Positions 51,901 through 61,444 of a stretch of 64,000 nucleotides of DNA are shown here, piece by piece. Each line of letters starts with the position of its first letter. Positions within the stretch are counted from its first letter, which is position 1. A program made the position numbers and the translations under genes. Origin of the DNA: Euleptes europaea (taxonomy: Eukaryota > Chordata > Lepidosauria > Squamata > Sphaerodactylidae); assembly GCF_029931775.1 (NCBI RefSeq), contig NC_079332.1, forward strand, positions 1,500,501 to 1,564,500, written 5' to 3'. The notes beneath the pieces are model-generated. The model saw only the letters and a program-made list of their open reading frames with translations, did no database searches and was not told the DNA's origin.

Positions 51901-54900
51901 AAACCGTGCGCCAGGAGAGGCAGGCAGCCTTGCCCCAGTTGTCTCTACCTGTTCAACTCGCTCAGCTTCTCCAGATCCAGCAGGGCGGAGTGCTTCTCGA
52001 TCCTGCCCACGTCAAACTCGGACACCAGCTCTCCCAGGGTCCTTCCCATCCGGTTCTCTGCAAACGAGAGTGGCAAGCCCACTGAGGTCCTTCTCCAGCC
52101 TCCCCTCCCACCGCTGTAGCCCTTCCCATCGGAAGCGGAGCCTCCGAGAGCCAGTCCCTGCTGCTTGGGAGCAAGAGAGGCTGGCCGGCTGAGTCAAGAG
52201 CCTGCCAGGCCCAGGGTGGTCCGCAAACCCCCTGCAGAGGAGTCCAACCCCTGTGGAAGATGATTCCTCCCAGCAACTCCTTGGTCTAGCTCTGGTCAGC
52301 CTCCCCTACAGGGAATTCCCATGGAGCATTCAGGCCCTGCAGGAGGGTCGGGGGGGGGCCCTAACAGTGCCCTCTGAAGAGGAGAAGACTGGGAGGGATG
52401 TGAAAACCATCTTGAAAGGCTGTCATATAGAGGAGGGTGCTGAGTTGTTTTCTGTTGCCCCAGAAGGTCAGACCAGAACCAACGGGTTGAAATAAAATCA
52501 AAAGAGTTTCCGTCTATACATTAGGAAGAACTTTCTAACAGTTAGAGCGGTTCCTCAGTGGAACAGGCTTCCTCGGGAGGTAGTGAGCTCTCCTTCCCTG
52601 GAGGTTTTGAAGCAGAGGCTGGACGGCCATCTGTCAGCAATGCTGATTCTATGACCTTAGAGAGATCATGGGAGGGAGGGCATCTTGGCCATCTTCTGGG
52701 CATGGAGTAGGGGGTCACAGGGGGTGTGGGGGGGAGGTAGTTGTGAATTTCCTGCATTGTGCAGGGGGTTGGACTAGATGACCCTGGTGGCCCCTTCCAA
52801 CTCTATGATTCTATTCTATGACTCTAACCACTGCATTACCTCCAAACCCAGAGCCACAGTGGGTGATGGCGTCCAGCAGAGCTGCCGGCAGATAGCCCTC
52901 CTGAGCAAACTGCTCCACGAAGACGTGGCCCTGCCTCTTGGACAGCTTGCTGCCGTCCGCGTTCAGGAGCAAGGGGAGGTGGCCGAAGCGTGGCGGGTCC
53001 CAGCCAAAGGCCCGGTAGAGGAGGAGGTGCTTGGAGGTGGAGACCAGCCACTCGGCTCCACGCAGCACGTGGCTGATCCCCATGAGGTGGTCATCCACCA
53101 CGTTGGCCAGGTGGTATGTGGGGAAGCCGTCGCTCTTCAGGATCACCGGGTCGCCCTCCACGCTGGCCACCTCGTGCCTGCTCCAGCCATAAACCAGGTC
53201 ACAGAAGGGCTCCGATCCCTCCTCCAAGCGAAACCGCACCACGGAGTCAGCCCCTTGGGACACCTTCTCAGCCACCTGCTTGGGACTCAGGTGGCGGCAC
53301 CTGTTGTCATACCTGTGGGGAGAGAAAGAGCAGCAGATGCTTGAGGTCACGCCGATCCCTGGAGCAGCCGCGGAGCAGTCTGGACCACTAGCACAGCCCC
53401 CCCCCCTGCAGCCCCTTTGGCGTGGGGCTCTCCCCCAACACTCGGCTGACTTTAGCATGGCTTAGGGCTGCCTGAGAGGCAGGCCATGTCCAGGCGCCAC
53501 CAGCTGGCTCGCAGGCCCTTACCGGGGCGTTTGTTGGCTCCGCAGCGCTGCCTTCTTCAGCAGCTCCAGCCGCTGGGGGGTGCAGAAGCAGTGGTAAGCG
53601 GCCCCCTTTTTGAGAAGCTGTTCGGTGGCTTCCCTGTACAGATTGAGCCTCTGAGATTGTTGATAGGGTCCGGCAGGGCCGCCCTGGCGAGGGCTCTCGT
53701 CTGGAGGGATGCCTGCCAGGAGAGAGCAACGTGGAGTGGAAAAGAAGAAGAGTTGGTTTTTATATGCCGACTTTCTCTACCGCTCAAGGGAGACTCAAAC
53801 CGGCTTACAATTGCCTTCCCTTCCCCATCCACAACAGACACCCTGTGAGGGAGGTGGGGCTGAGAGAGCTCTCAGAGAGCAGTGACTAGCCCAGGTTCAC
53901 CCAGCTGGCTTTGTGTGTAGGAGTGGGGAAACCAACTCGGTTCACCAGACTAGCCTCCGCCGCTCATGTGTCCGAGTGGGGAATCAAACCTGGTTCTCAA
54001 GATCAGAGTCCACCACTCCAAACCACTGCTCTTAACCACTACACCCCGCTGGCTGTAGTTTCACTTCCAAGAGGCTGGACCCCTGCAGAGCAGCCTGGCT
54101 CCTGTGGAAGATGCTTCCTCCCAGGCTGGTGGGTTTGGGTTTCACTTCCAAGAGGGGGAGCCTGAACCTATTGGACGAGGTGAATGATTTGGGTATGCTG
54201 TGGAGAAAGAGGGGAAGGGGTCGGAGCCAACCACAGGGGGGGACCTTCGTTCACTTTTCTTCTCCCCCCCCCCAAGAAATACCTGGCCTGTGCTTTGGGG
54301 CTAATAGTTTTGAAGCTACCACCACCACCACCACCGGTGGCACTTCCTGACATGCCGGGGAAGCCTGTAGGGATCACCTGCCCACTCCAGCATGTCCTCG
54401 ATCCCGGTGGCTGCTCCAGGCACCACCCGGCTCTGGTCAGTGTCCTCCAGTCGCAGGATGAAGCGGCCTCCGTGCTTTTTGGCAAAGACGTAGTTGTACA
54501 AAGCTGTCCGCAAGCCCCCCAAGTGTAGGAAGCCTGCACACAAGAGGCAGAGGGGAAGTCACAAGAGGGAGCCAGGGGTTGGGAAACCAGGGCTTTACAG
54601 AGGCTGCTGGGTACTCTCCCTCCGCCTGGTTCCTACTTGGATTGGATTACACCAAGGGAGCCCGGGGTTGCTCTGCAGAGGCAGGCAACGGCAAACCACC
54701 TCTGTGGGGCTCTTGCCTTGAGAGCCCCATGAGGGGTCACCATAAATTGGGTGCTACTTGACAGCGCTTCCCACCACCACCACTTTGCATGGATGGCCCC
54801 AGCTGGCCTGACGTTGTCAGGTCTGAAGTAGGGTCATCCCTGGAGAGGACTTAGAGGGGAGACCACCAAGGAGCTCCTGGGCTGCTATGCAGAGGCGGGC

Positions 54901-55633
54901 AATGGCAAACCGCCTCTGTATGTCTTTCCCCCTGATCTGGATGACCCAGGCTGTGACTTAAGAGTCATAGAATCACAGGGTTGGAAGGGTCCACCAGGGT
55001 CATCTAGTCCATCCCCCTGCACAATGCAGGTCATAGAATCATAGAGTTGGAAGGGACCACCAGGGTCATCTAGTCCATCCCCCCTGCACAATGCAGGAAA
55101 TTCACAACTATCTCTCACGCACACTAAGTGACCCCAGCTCCATGCACAGAAGATGGCCAAGGTGCCCTCCCTCTCATGAACACATGAAGCTGCCCTATAC
55201 TGAACCAGGCCCTGGGTCCATCAAGTCAGTATTGTCTACTCAGACCGGCAGCGGCTCTCCAGGGTCTCAGGCAAGGGGTCTTTCACATCACCTACCTGCC
55301 TAGTCCCTTTAACTGGAGATGCCGGGGATTGAACCTGGGACCTTCTGCATGCCAACCGGAGGCTCTACCACTGAGCCATGGCCCCTCATCATCTGCCTAA
55401 AGGTCACAGGATCAGCACTGCTGACAGATGGCCATGTAGCCTCTGCTTCAAAACCTCCAGGGGAGGAGAGCCCACCACCCACCTCCCGAGGTGACTCGAC
55501 GGCACTTGACACACACCTACTGAGGACGGTCAGGAGCCAGGTAAAGCAAAATGGGGGGAAATGCAAGCTCACCTGTGGGGCTGGGCGCGAACCTCACCCG
55601 CGCCAGAGAGGCGGGAGCCGCCGCCAGCCCCAT
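48999..55633 (-). CDS. EARS2: EARS2, mitochondrial glutamyl-tRNA synthetase, complete (497 aa, 9 exons)
   Basis: Coding exons in transcript order: 55573-55633, 54378-54533, 53523-53712, 52840-53312, 51949-52057, 51160-51313, 50057-50187, 49731-49866, 48999-49082 (TGA 48999-49001). The enzyme is a class I glutamyl-tRNA synthetase that charges mitochondrial tRNA-Glu (and, as known for the family, mischarges tRNA-Gln as a route to Gln-tRNA). [16 protein letters not shown] at residues 12-27 carries the HIGH-type signature, RLEDTDQSR the glutamate pocket, and SKLSKR at about 257-262 the KMSKS-type loop. The C-terminal anticodon-binding part ends in [13 protein letters not shown]-like sequence, as in human. 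The chosen ATG has a perfect ACCATGG context but leaves only eleven residues before the catalytic core, compared with about 36 in human. An open Arg-rich frame without ATG continues upstream to 55813. Confidence 0.95.
49449..49663 (+). mobile_element. tRNA-Ala-derived SINE, full length
   Basis: Intact boxes (tggctcagtggtacagc; gggttcaatcc) and the tail ending 'ggcagcttcgtgtgttcatg'. EARS2 last intron, antisense to the gene. Confidence 0.9.
50215..51035. mobile_element. Non-autonomous hAT element split by a CR1 insertion, EARS2 intron
   Basis: The left end is caggggggtcgccgacc and the right end tgtagaccccag. The flanking 8-mers CAGTAGAC (50207-50214) and CAATAGAC (51036-51043) agree at seven of eight positions. 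Removing the CR1 leaves about 410 bp. The left end lies 26 bp from the EARS2 acceptor at 50188-50189. Confidence 0.8.
50456..50866 (-). mobile_element. CR1 LINE 3' end nested in a hAT element
   Basis: From 'agaatcatagagttggaagg' to 'gcagtgaagatccttatgct', the same 5' break zone as the 47.97-kb copy. Same strand as EARS2. The insertion postdates the hAT element. Confidence 0.87.
51545..51748 (+). mobile_element. CR1 LINE 3' end with internal deletion
   Basis: Runs from 'gggctgtcatatggaggaat' to 'gaggtggtgagctagatgac', where about 180 bp of the consensus is missing, then to 'ctatgattctatga'. Confidence 0.85.
52405..52818 (+). mobile_element. CR1 LINE 3' end (family A)
   Basis: Complete 3' segment ending 'actctatgattctattctat' only about 20 bp downstream (in the gene's sense) of the EARS2 donor at 52838-52839. 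Antisense to EARS2. Confidence 0.87.
53738..54056 (-). mobile_element. Full-length MIR-type SINE, 26 bp upstream of an EARS2 acceptor
   Basis: From 'gaagaagagttggtttttat' to 'cactacaccccgctggct'. Same strand as EARS2. Its TTC-rich tail ends close to the acceptor at 53713-53714 of the exon 53523-53712. Confidence 0.9.
54626..54770 (+). mobile_element. 5S-Sauria-type SINE, 5' part lost
   Basis: Contains 'ctggttcctacttggattgg' (5S box C-like), 'ggcaacggcaaaccacctct', 'cttgccttgagagccccatg' and 'tgctacttgacagcgcttcc' (Bov-B-like tail), followed by a short ACC repeat. Confidence 0.78.
54795..54930 (+). mobile_element. 5S-Sauria-type SINE, 3' tail lost
   Basis: 'agctggcctgacgttgtcag', 'gtctgaagtagggtcatccc', 'gaccaccaaggagctcctgg' and 'ggcaatggcaaaccgcctct'. 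It sits head-to-tail behind the previous copy in EARS2 intron 1. Confidence 0.75.
54963..55494 (-). mobile_element. CR1 LINE 3' end with duplicated terminus, split by a SINE
   Basis: Two tandem copies of the terminal 65 bp (54963-55028 and 55029 onward), then the CR1 body to 55177, a tRNA-Ala SINE at 55178-55388, and the CR1 body resuming at 'catcatctgcctaaaggtca' until about 55494. Same strand as EARS2. Confidence 0.83.
55178..55388 (-). mobile_element. tRNA-Ala-derived SINE nested in CR1
   Basis: From 'aacacatgaagctgccctat' to 'taccactgagccatggcccc'. The CR1 word 'ctcat' occurs on both sides, consistent with a short target duplication. Confidence 0.88.
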
Positions 55634-55913
55634 GGTGCCCTCACTGCGTGGAGCTCCCCCGGGCAGGGGCACTCTACCCTCCCTTTGGAACCTTCCCTCC
55701 GGCCAGGGAGCGCAGAGGCGAGGGGGCGTGGCGTGGGCGGAGCCCACGCCACGCCCCCTTCGCCTTTGCGCTCCCTGGCTCGGGCGCCCCGCCCCTCGGG
55801 CGACGGCGGCCGACTAGGGCCAATCGCGGCTCCCGGGCGCTTTTTTTTCCCGGCAGCCCCCGCGGGTGGCTTGTACACAATCATCATGGCCGCCGCCGCG
55901 TCCGCGTCCCCCG
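55590..55913. promoter_or_regulatory. EARS2/UBFD1 bidirectional CpG promoter with central palindrome
   Basis: The start codons of EARS2 (55633, -) and UBFD1 (55886, +) are 252 bp apart in a CpG-rich stretch. The inverted repeat 55702-55738 / 55742-55779 has arms of 37-38 bp, a 3-base spacer, one substitution and one single-base gap. Each arm presents gggggcgtggcgtgggc, a KLF/Sp/EGR-like block, facing outward. A CCAAT box lies at 55820-55824. Confidence 0.85.
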
Positions 55914-58900
55914 GTGCGCGTCAGGCGAGAGCGGCTCGAGGGGGGGACGGGGGGGAAGGAGGGCCGGGCGGGCCGGGGAGGGGGCTCGGCTGCCGGGGGG
56001 CCGAGCGTGGCGGTGGGGAGGGGGCTGGCCGAGGCGGTCTCCGGGCGCCTGCGGGGCCGGAGGCGGGTTCCCCGCACGCCGCCGCCTCCTCCTCCTCCCG
56101 AGGAGCCCCGTCCGCCTCCCTCCGCGGCGGTAGGGTTGCCAACCTCCAGGTGCCAGCTGGAGACCCCCTGCTGTTGCAACTGAATCTCCAGCCGATAGGG
56201 ATCGGTTCCCCCTGGAGAAAATGGCCTCTCTGGCCATTGGACTCTATGGCACTGGAGCCCCTCCCCAAACCCCGCCCTCCTCAGGCTCCGCCCCGAAAAT
56301 CTCCAGGTGTTTCTCCACCCGGAGCTGGCAACCCTAGTGCAATCCCATAGGGCTACTCCGATGTTCTTAAGTGATGGGGTAGAGCAGAGGGGGGGGCGTG
56401 CTAGGGTTGCCAGCCTCCAGGTACTTAGGAAAATATATAGTATAGGCTCCATACTATATATATATACTGTATAGTTCCCTAAGCTTGACTATTTTAGTAT
56501 AAGTTCTATTTCTGCTCCAGCCTCCAGGTACTAGCTAGAGATCTCCTGCTATTACAACTGGTCTCTAGGCGGCAGAGACCAGTTCCCCTGGAGGAAATGG
56601 CTGCTTTGGCGATTGGACTCTATGGCATTGAAGCGCCTCCCCAAATCCCCACCCTTCTCAGGCTCCGCCCCCAAAAACCTCCCGCTGATGGCGAAGAGGG
56701 GCCTGGCAACCCTACACATCATGGGGTTTGGGTGCCAGGAATTGAAAGGGTCCAGACTCCAAAGGCAGGCGAGGGGACCCAGGAATTTCTCATAATGGTT
56801 TTGAACTAACCGTCTCTAGAGCCAAACAAGTTGGGGAATGAACCAGGAAGGCAGAGAGCAGGCTTTTTCATTTCTTTGCTGCCCACAGATAGTTCCCCTG
56901 GAGAAAATGGCGGCTTTGGCAATTGGACTCTATGACGTTGAAGTCCCACCTCTCCCCAAACCCCGCTCTCTTCAGGCTCTGCCCCCAAAGTTGCAAAGAG
57001 GGACCTGGCAACCCTACCCTGTGGGGTGAGCACCCGCCCACCCACCAGGCCCCTCTCACAGCTCTCTCTCCCCCACAGACTCGGAGGAGGCCGGCATGGA
57101 AGCCGAGGCCCAGAACCCGCCTGTGGGGGCCCAGGAGGACGGCGAGCAAGAGCCCCTGTCAACCAACAATCCTCCGGAGACGGACGCGCCTGAGGAGGAC
57201 CCTCCGGACCCTTCCCAGGCGTCTGTCAGCAACGGCGGTGACTCCGAGCTGGAGAAGGAGCTGGTGGAGCTCAAGATCATCTGGAACAAGAACAAGTACG
57301 ATGTGAAGTTCCCGCTGGACAGCACGGGCGCAGACCTGAAGCAGAAGATCCACTCACTGACAGGTAAGGCGGAGGCTGAGGCCCCCCCGTCCGGTCGTGC
57401 CTGTTGCCCTGCAGGAAATTTCCCCCCGGCTGAAAGCAGTTCTTGTTGGCTTTCTCTGGTGTAGGCCTTCCTCCCACCATGCAAAAGGTCATGTTCAAGG
57501 GGCTTCTGCCGGAGGAGAAAACGTTACGGGAAATCAAAGTAATCAACGGTGCAAAAATAATGGTGGTGGGCTCCACCATCAACGACGTCTTAGCAGTGAG
57601 CATACCGAAAGATGCCGCACAGCAGGAAGTGAAGTCAGAGGAGACCAAAAAGGAGCCGCTCTGCAGGCAAAAGGTTAGTTGCGGCTGTTAATTGACGTGG
57701 CTCTGGTCAAAGGTGAGAGGGCAGCGCTGACAGTTTAGGGGGCGTGAAGTTTGCCTACTTGACCAATAAGTGAGCTTGTAATCCGCTCGGTCCCACTGGA
57801 GCAGGCTAGCGGTTGAGCCTCAAGGCCATTTGATTCCTTGTCTTAAAACACATGAAACTGAGCTGTTTTGTGTTGAGTCAAGCTGCTGGTCTTTCAAGGT
57901 TGGTATCATTTCTAGGGGTTCAGACAGAGATCTTTCACATCACTTACTGCCTCGTGCTTTTTAACAGGAGCTGCTGGGACTTTAGGTGTGCAAAACAGAT
58001 GCTCTTTCACGGAGCCACCGGCCCATTTTGTAGTGTGCCATCGCTGCCACTCCAAGTGGATTACACTGCAAAAGCCAGTGCAATCAATTAGATATGATAT
58101 CTAATAAATTGAGTTAAGATTACAGAAATCTGAAACAAAGCAGGAGGTATTAGCCATACGTTCAACAATGAAGAAAACTGTGTTACTTACATAGGAGACA
58201 ATGTGATGGGAGTGTACAACAAACAGATAATATGTCTGTTGTAGTATTGCCCTGTTATGTTATAAAACATATGTTATGTTATAGAAATGCCTCCCTGAGC
58301 AATTTATTTTTACATAGTTTGTGGAAAGAGAGTGCTGTCGGAGCTTTTCTGGCCTCTTCAGGCAGGCTGTTCTAGAAAGTGGGGCCACAACAGTGGATGC
58401 ATGTGTACTGGCCATTGCTAATCTTGCCCTTTTGTAGGGTGGTCAACCCCCCCTTAGAAGGCCCTGTTGAGACAAAGCTGTTGCAGCAGAACATAGGAGG
58501 AAAGTCTGTTCTGTAGACATGAAGTGCCTCGTACGTGACAGGTCTGCGTAGAGGATGCTCCATCCGCATAGTCATAATTGAACTTTGGAACCAAATGTTA
58601 CTGATTTTGACACCTTCTGTCACTCATCTCTGCTAATAACTGGCTAGTTGTGCGGTTGGATTTCAGATAAATATTCACATTTTCCTGAAATTTGTGTTCA
58701 TACTAGTGTATAATCATTAATTAAGATGTTTTGTAGATTATTTAATGTTCTTCTCTCATGAGTGCTCTTTCTGTTGTCGGGTACAAGGTTAGATCTTGAG
58801 TTGCATTTCTAAAAGCTGTATTCCTAACATATGAGAAATTTAGTCCAAACTATCTGAAATGTGAGTTAATCCTGTACTACCAAGACACTAATGGGGCGGG

Positions 58901-61185
58901 GGCGGGTGTTCATCAGCTTCTGTATTTTCTGTGCAGCATCCAAATTGCTTGGATTATTTTATAGAAGGATCATTCACAACAAGCTGCTTTCTTATTGTGT
59001 GTTTATTTAGCACTTGAGGATGCTAGCAAATGGGTGAGAAGGGAACTCTTTCTAGGCTTCTGTTATGTTGAATCACCTGTGATTTCTTGCTTTGTCGCAG
59101 CAACACAGGAAAGTGTTGGATAAAGGCAAGCCTGATGACGTGATGCCTTCTGTCAAAGGTGTGCAGGTGAGTAAGCAGGCGTTGCTGTTCTCAAGGCCTG
59201 AGGCTCTCCCTGAAACTTCTCCTCCTTCCGTGTGCACAGAGGGCTCTTCAGCTGAAATGACTCCTTGTTCTTTGCCTCTTCAGGAGCGCCTGCCAACTGT
59301 TCCTTTGTCGGGTATGTACAACAAGTCAGGCGGGAAGGTGCGGCTCACTTTCAAACTCGAACAAGATCAGCTCTGGATTGGCACTAAAGGTAATGCTTTT
59401 GAAGATGCTGTTTTATTATGGATTTTTTAATTTGCTTAGCTGTCTTTGTGGCCCTGGTGAGGGTAGAAAGGCGTAGTATAAATTTTGTGAAATAAAAATT
59501 TAACAAAAAGTAGGTATCCCACAGCTTACACCCTAGAAGCATACAATTGGAAAAGAACAGATGCATGGTGAACTGGATTTGCTTCCTCGCTGGAGAAACC
59601 AGATGGAGCCGGGTAGGCAGGATCAAATTATGCATTTGATTTTTCCTACCTAAATGCAGAACTTTACATTTATCTTTGCTGAAGTGCATTTTATTAGTTT
59701 TAGCCCAATTCTCCAGCCTGTCAAGATCATCCTATCCTAGCTCTGTCTTCTACCGTATTTGCTACCTCTCCCAATTTAGTATTATCTGCAAATTTAATAA
59801 GCATTCCCTCTATTCCTTCATCCAAAACATTTATAAAGATGTTGAACAACACAGGACCCGGGACAGATCCCTGAGGCACTCCACTAGTCACTTCTCTCCA
59901 AGTGGATGAGGAACCATTAATAATCACTCACTCTTTGGGTGCGATCTGTCAACCAGTTACAGATCCACCTAACAGTAATAGGATGTAAAACACATATTCC
60001 CAATTTGTCAACAAGAATGTTATGTGAAACCTTATCAAAAGCTTTACTGAAATCAAGATAAACTATGTCTACAACATTCCCCTGATCCAGCAAGGTAGTA
60101 ACTTTCTCAAAGAAGGAGATGAGATTAGTCTGACATGACTTGTTCTTGAGAAACCCGTGCTGGCTTTTAGTGATCAGATCCATCCTTTCTAAATGCTGAA
60201 GGACTGACTGTTTGAAGATTTGTTCAAAAACTTTCCCCGGTATAGAAGTCAAGCTGATGGGTCGGTAGTTACCTGGATCCTCCTTTTTCCACTTCTTGAA
60301 GATTTGCTCGCCCCTATTGGAGGCGTTTCCATCTTTTAGGGCAGTGTCTCACAACCAGCCAGAAAGAAGCGAAGCACGACTGTGCTTTGCGACCTTGCTG
60401 TGCTTGTTGGAGTAATACTTTTTGTAATGGTGTTAAAGCTGAACTTGGCTTGCTTGTCTCCTTTTTTGCTTGTTTTTGTACCTCTGCATCTCTTCCTCTT
60501 TGAACATCTTTCATGCAAAGAAATGCTGGTCTAATGCTGTTTGGACTTTCAGGCCGTGCTTTGAGTTCACACAGCCCACGCGAGTGGGAAAGGCCTTCTA
60601 AGAAACTGGAAAAGCAAAGACCTGTTGGGAATTTAGCTGCATGCACAGTTTGCTATGTTGTTCTGTGTCGCAGTTTTTAACGCACACAGTCTTCCATGGA
60701 CCCTGGAAGTGAGTTTGGGGGCTGATGATGTTTTGAGAGCCCCTCTCCTCTTTCCCTTGGTTCTGGAAGGGGGAGAGCGGAGACGGAGGCCTTTGCAGGG
60801 GCAGTAAAATGATGAGCCGTCTCATTTCCATCTAGAGAGAACAGAAAAATTGCCCATGGGGTCCATCAAGAACGTGGTGAGTGAACCTATTGAAGGACAT
60901 GAAGACTATCACATGATGGTAAGAATATCACGTGGTCACTTTGCTCTGGCGGGGGCTTAGGAATCTTGTGGGGCTAGCACGCACCACAAGGCATTTGCCA
61001 TCGCCCCCCCTCCCTGCCTGCCTGTCGAAGAGCTTTGCTGCTAAGTCGCCTCTTTCTCCTCCTCCCCCTTCCAGGCCTTTCAGCTGGGTCCTACCGAAGC
61101 CTCTTACTACTGGGTGTACTGGGTCCCCACTCAATACGTCGATGCCATCAAGGACACAGTGCTGGGGAAGTGGCAGTATTTTTGA
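55886..61185 (+). CDS. UBFD1: UBFD1, ubiquitin family domain-containing protein 1, complete (295 aa, 7 exons)
   Basis: Coding exons: 55886-55913, 57079-57363, 57465-57673, 59101-59166, 59284-59389, 60836-60918, 61075-61185 (TGA 61183-61185). The total is 888 bases, all junctions GT-AG. The N-terminus ([20 protein letters not shown]) is short, acidic and poorly conserved. A ubiquitin-like fold follows at about 71-146 ([20 protein letters not shown] ... [15 protein letters not shown]). A linker with [14 protein letters not shown] leads to the strongly conserved C-terminal domain ([20 protein letters not shown] ... [20 protein letters not shown]), which is almost identical to human. The biochemical role is poorly known; links to NF-kB signalling have been reported. 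It shares its promoter with EARS2, as the order in mammals also suggests. The alternative longer frame through 55914-56350 is unspliced intron. Confidence 0.95.
56131..56336. mobile_element. Non-autonomous hAT element, UBFD1 intron 1, copy 1
   Basis: TAGGGTTGCCA ... TGGCAACCCTA ends are intact and the body matches the 39.6-kb element. No matching 8-bp flanks are visible. Confidence 0.85.
56402..56714. mobile_element. Non-autonomous hAT element, copy 2, carrying a secondary insertion
   Basis: Termini intact. At 56413-56534 the segment ccagcctccaggtact occurs twice and brackets about 90 bp of A/T-rich foreign sequence with the palindromic run agtataggctccatact. Confidence 0.83.
56889..57016. 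mobile_element. hAT element, right half only, copy 3
   Basis: Starts in the middle of the element (agttcccctggagaaaatgg) and ends with the intact 'ctggcaaccctac'. It ends 62 bp before UBFD1 exon 2. Confidence 0.82.
57847..58025 (-). mobile_element. Old, strongly diverged tRNA-Ala-derived SINE
   Basis: Keeps the skeleton 'aacacatgaaactgagctgt', 'gatctttcacatcacttact', 'aacaggagctgctgggactt' and 'acggagccaccggccc' of the family in antisense, with many changes. It shows the family is not solely recent. Confidence 0.6.
59600..60330 (-). mobile_element. CR1-clade LINE reverse transcriptase fragment, UBFD1 intron 5
   Basis: The - strand frames read [40 protein letters not shown] and [11 protein letters not shown] motifs A and B and a catalytic F-A-D-D motif changed to FADN. 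Several frame breaks separate them. Antisense to UBFD1; old and inactive. Confidence 0.9.
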
Positions 61186-61444
61186 AGGCACGCTCACCTC
61201 TGGCACTGGAGACTGGCACGGAGCAAAGGACACTGCTGGGAAGAGGCCTGGGTGTGGCTGGCCCCGGAACTTCTTAATCCACACGCTCCCGAAGAGGCCC
61301 GGGAGAGAGAGGACGCCAGAGGTGGGGAATCTCTCGCCATTAGTTTATTTTTAACTTAAAAACAGTGCAGCGGCCCTTTTTTTTCTGCAGGCGGCTTCCA
61401 CCTCCCTTAAAAATAAAAAAGCAAATATGATGGAAATCAATAAA
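61186..61444 (+). promoter_or_regulatory. UBFD1: UBFD1 3' UTR and polyadenylation signals
   Basis: AATAAA hexamers at 61412-61417 and 61439-61444, followed by a GT-rich stretch (ccagtgtgtgtaatac). A longer 3' UTR that uses a downstream site cannot be excluded. Confidence 0.72.

Noticed and set aside
55319-56350. 343-codon open frame across the UBFD1 promoter
   Set aside because: It includes SINE, CR1, promoter and hAT sequence. Only nine codons from 55886 belong to UBFD1, which then splices at 55913.
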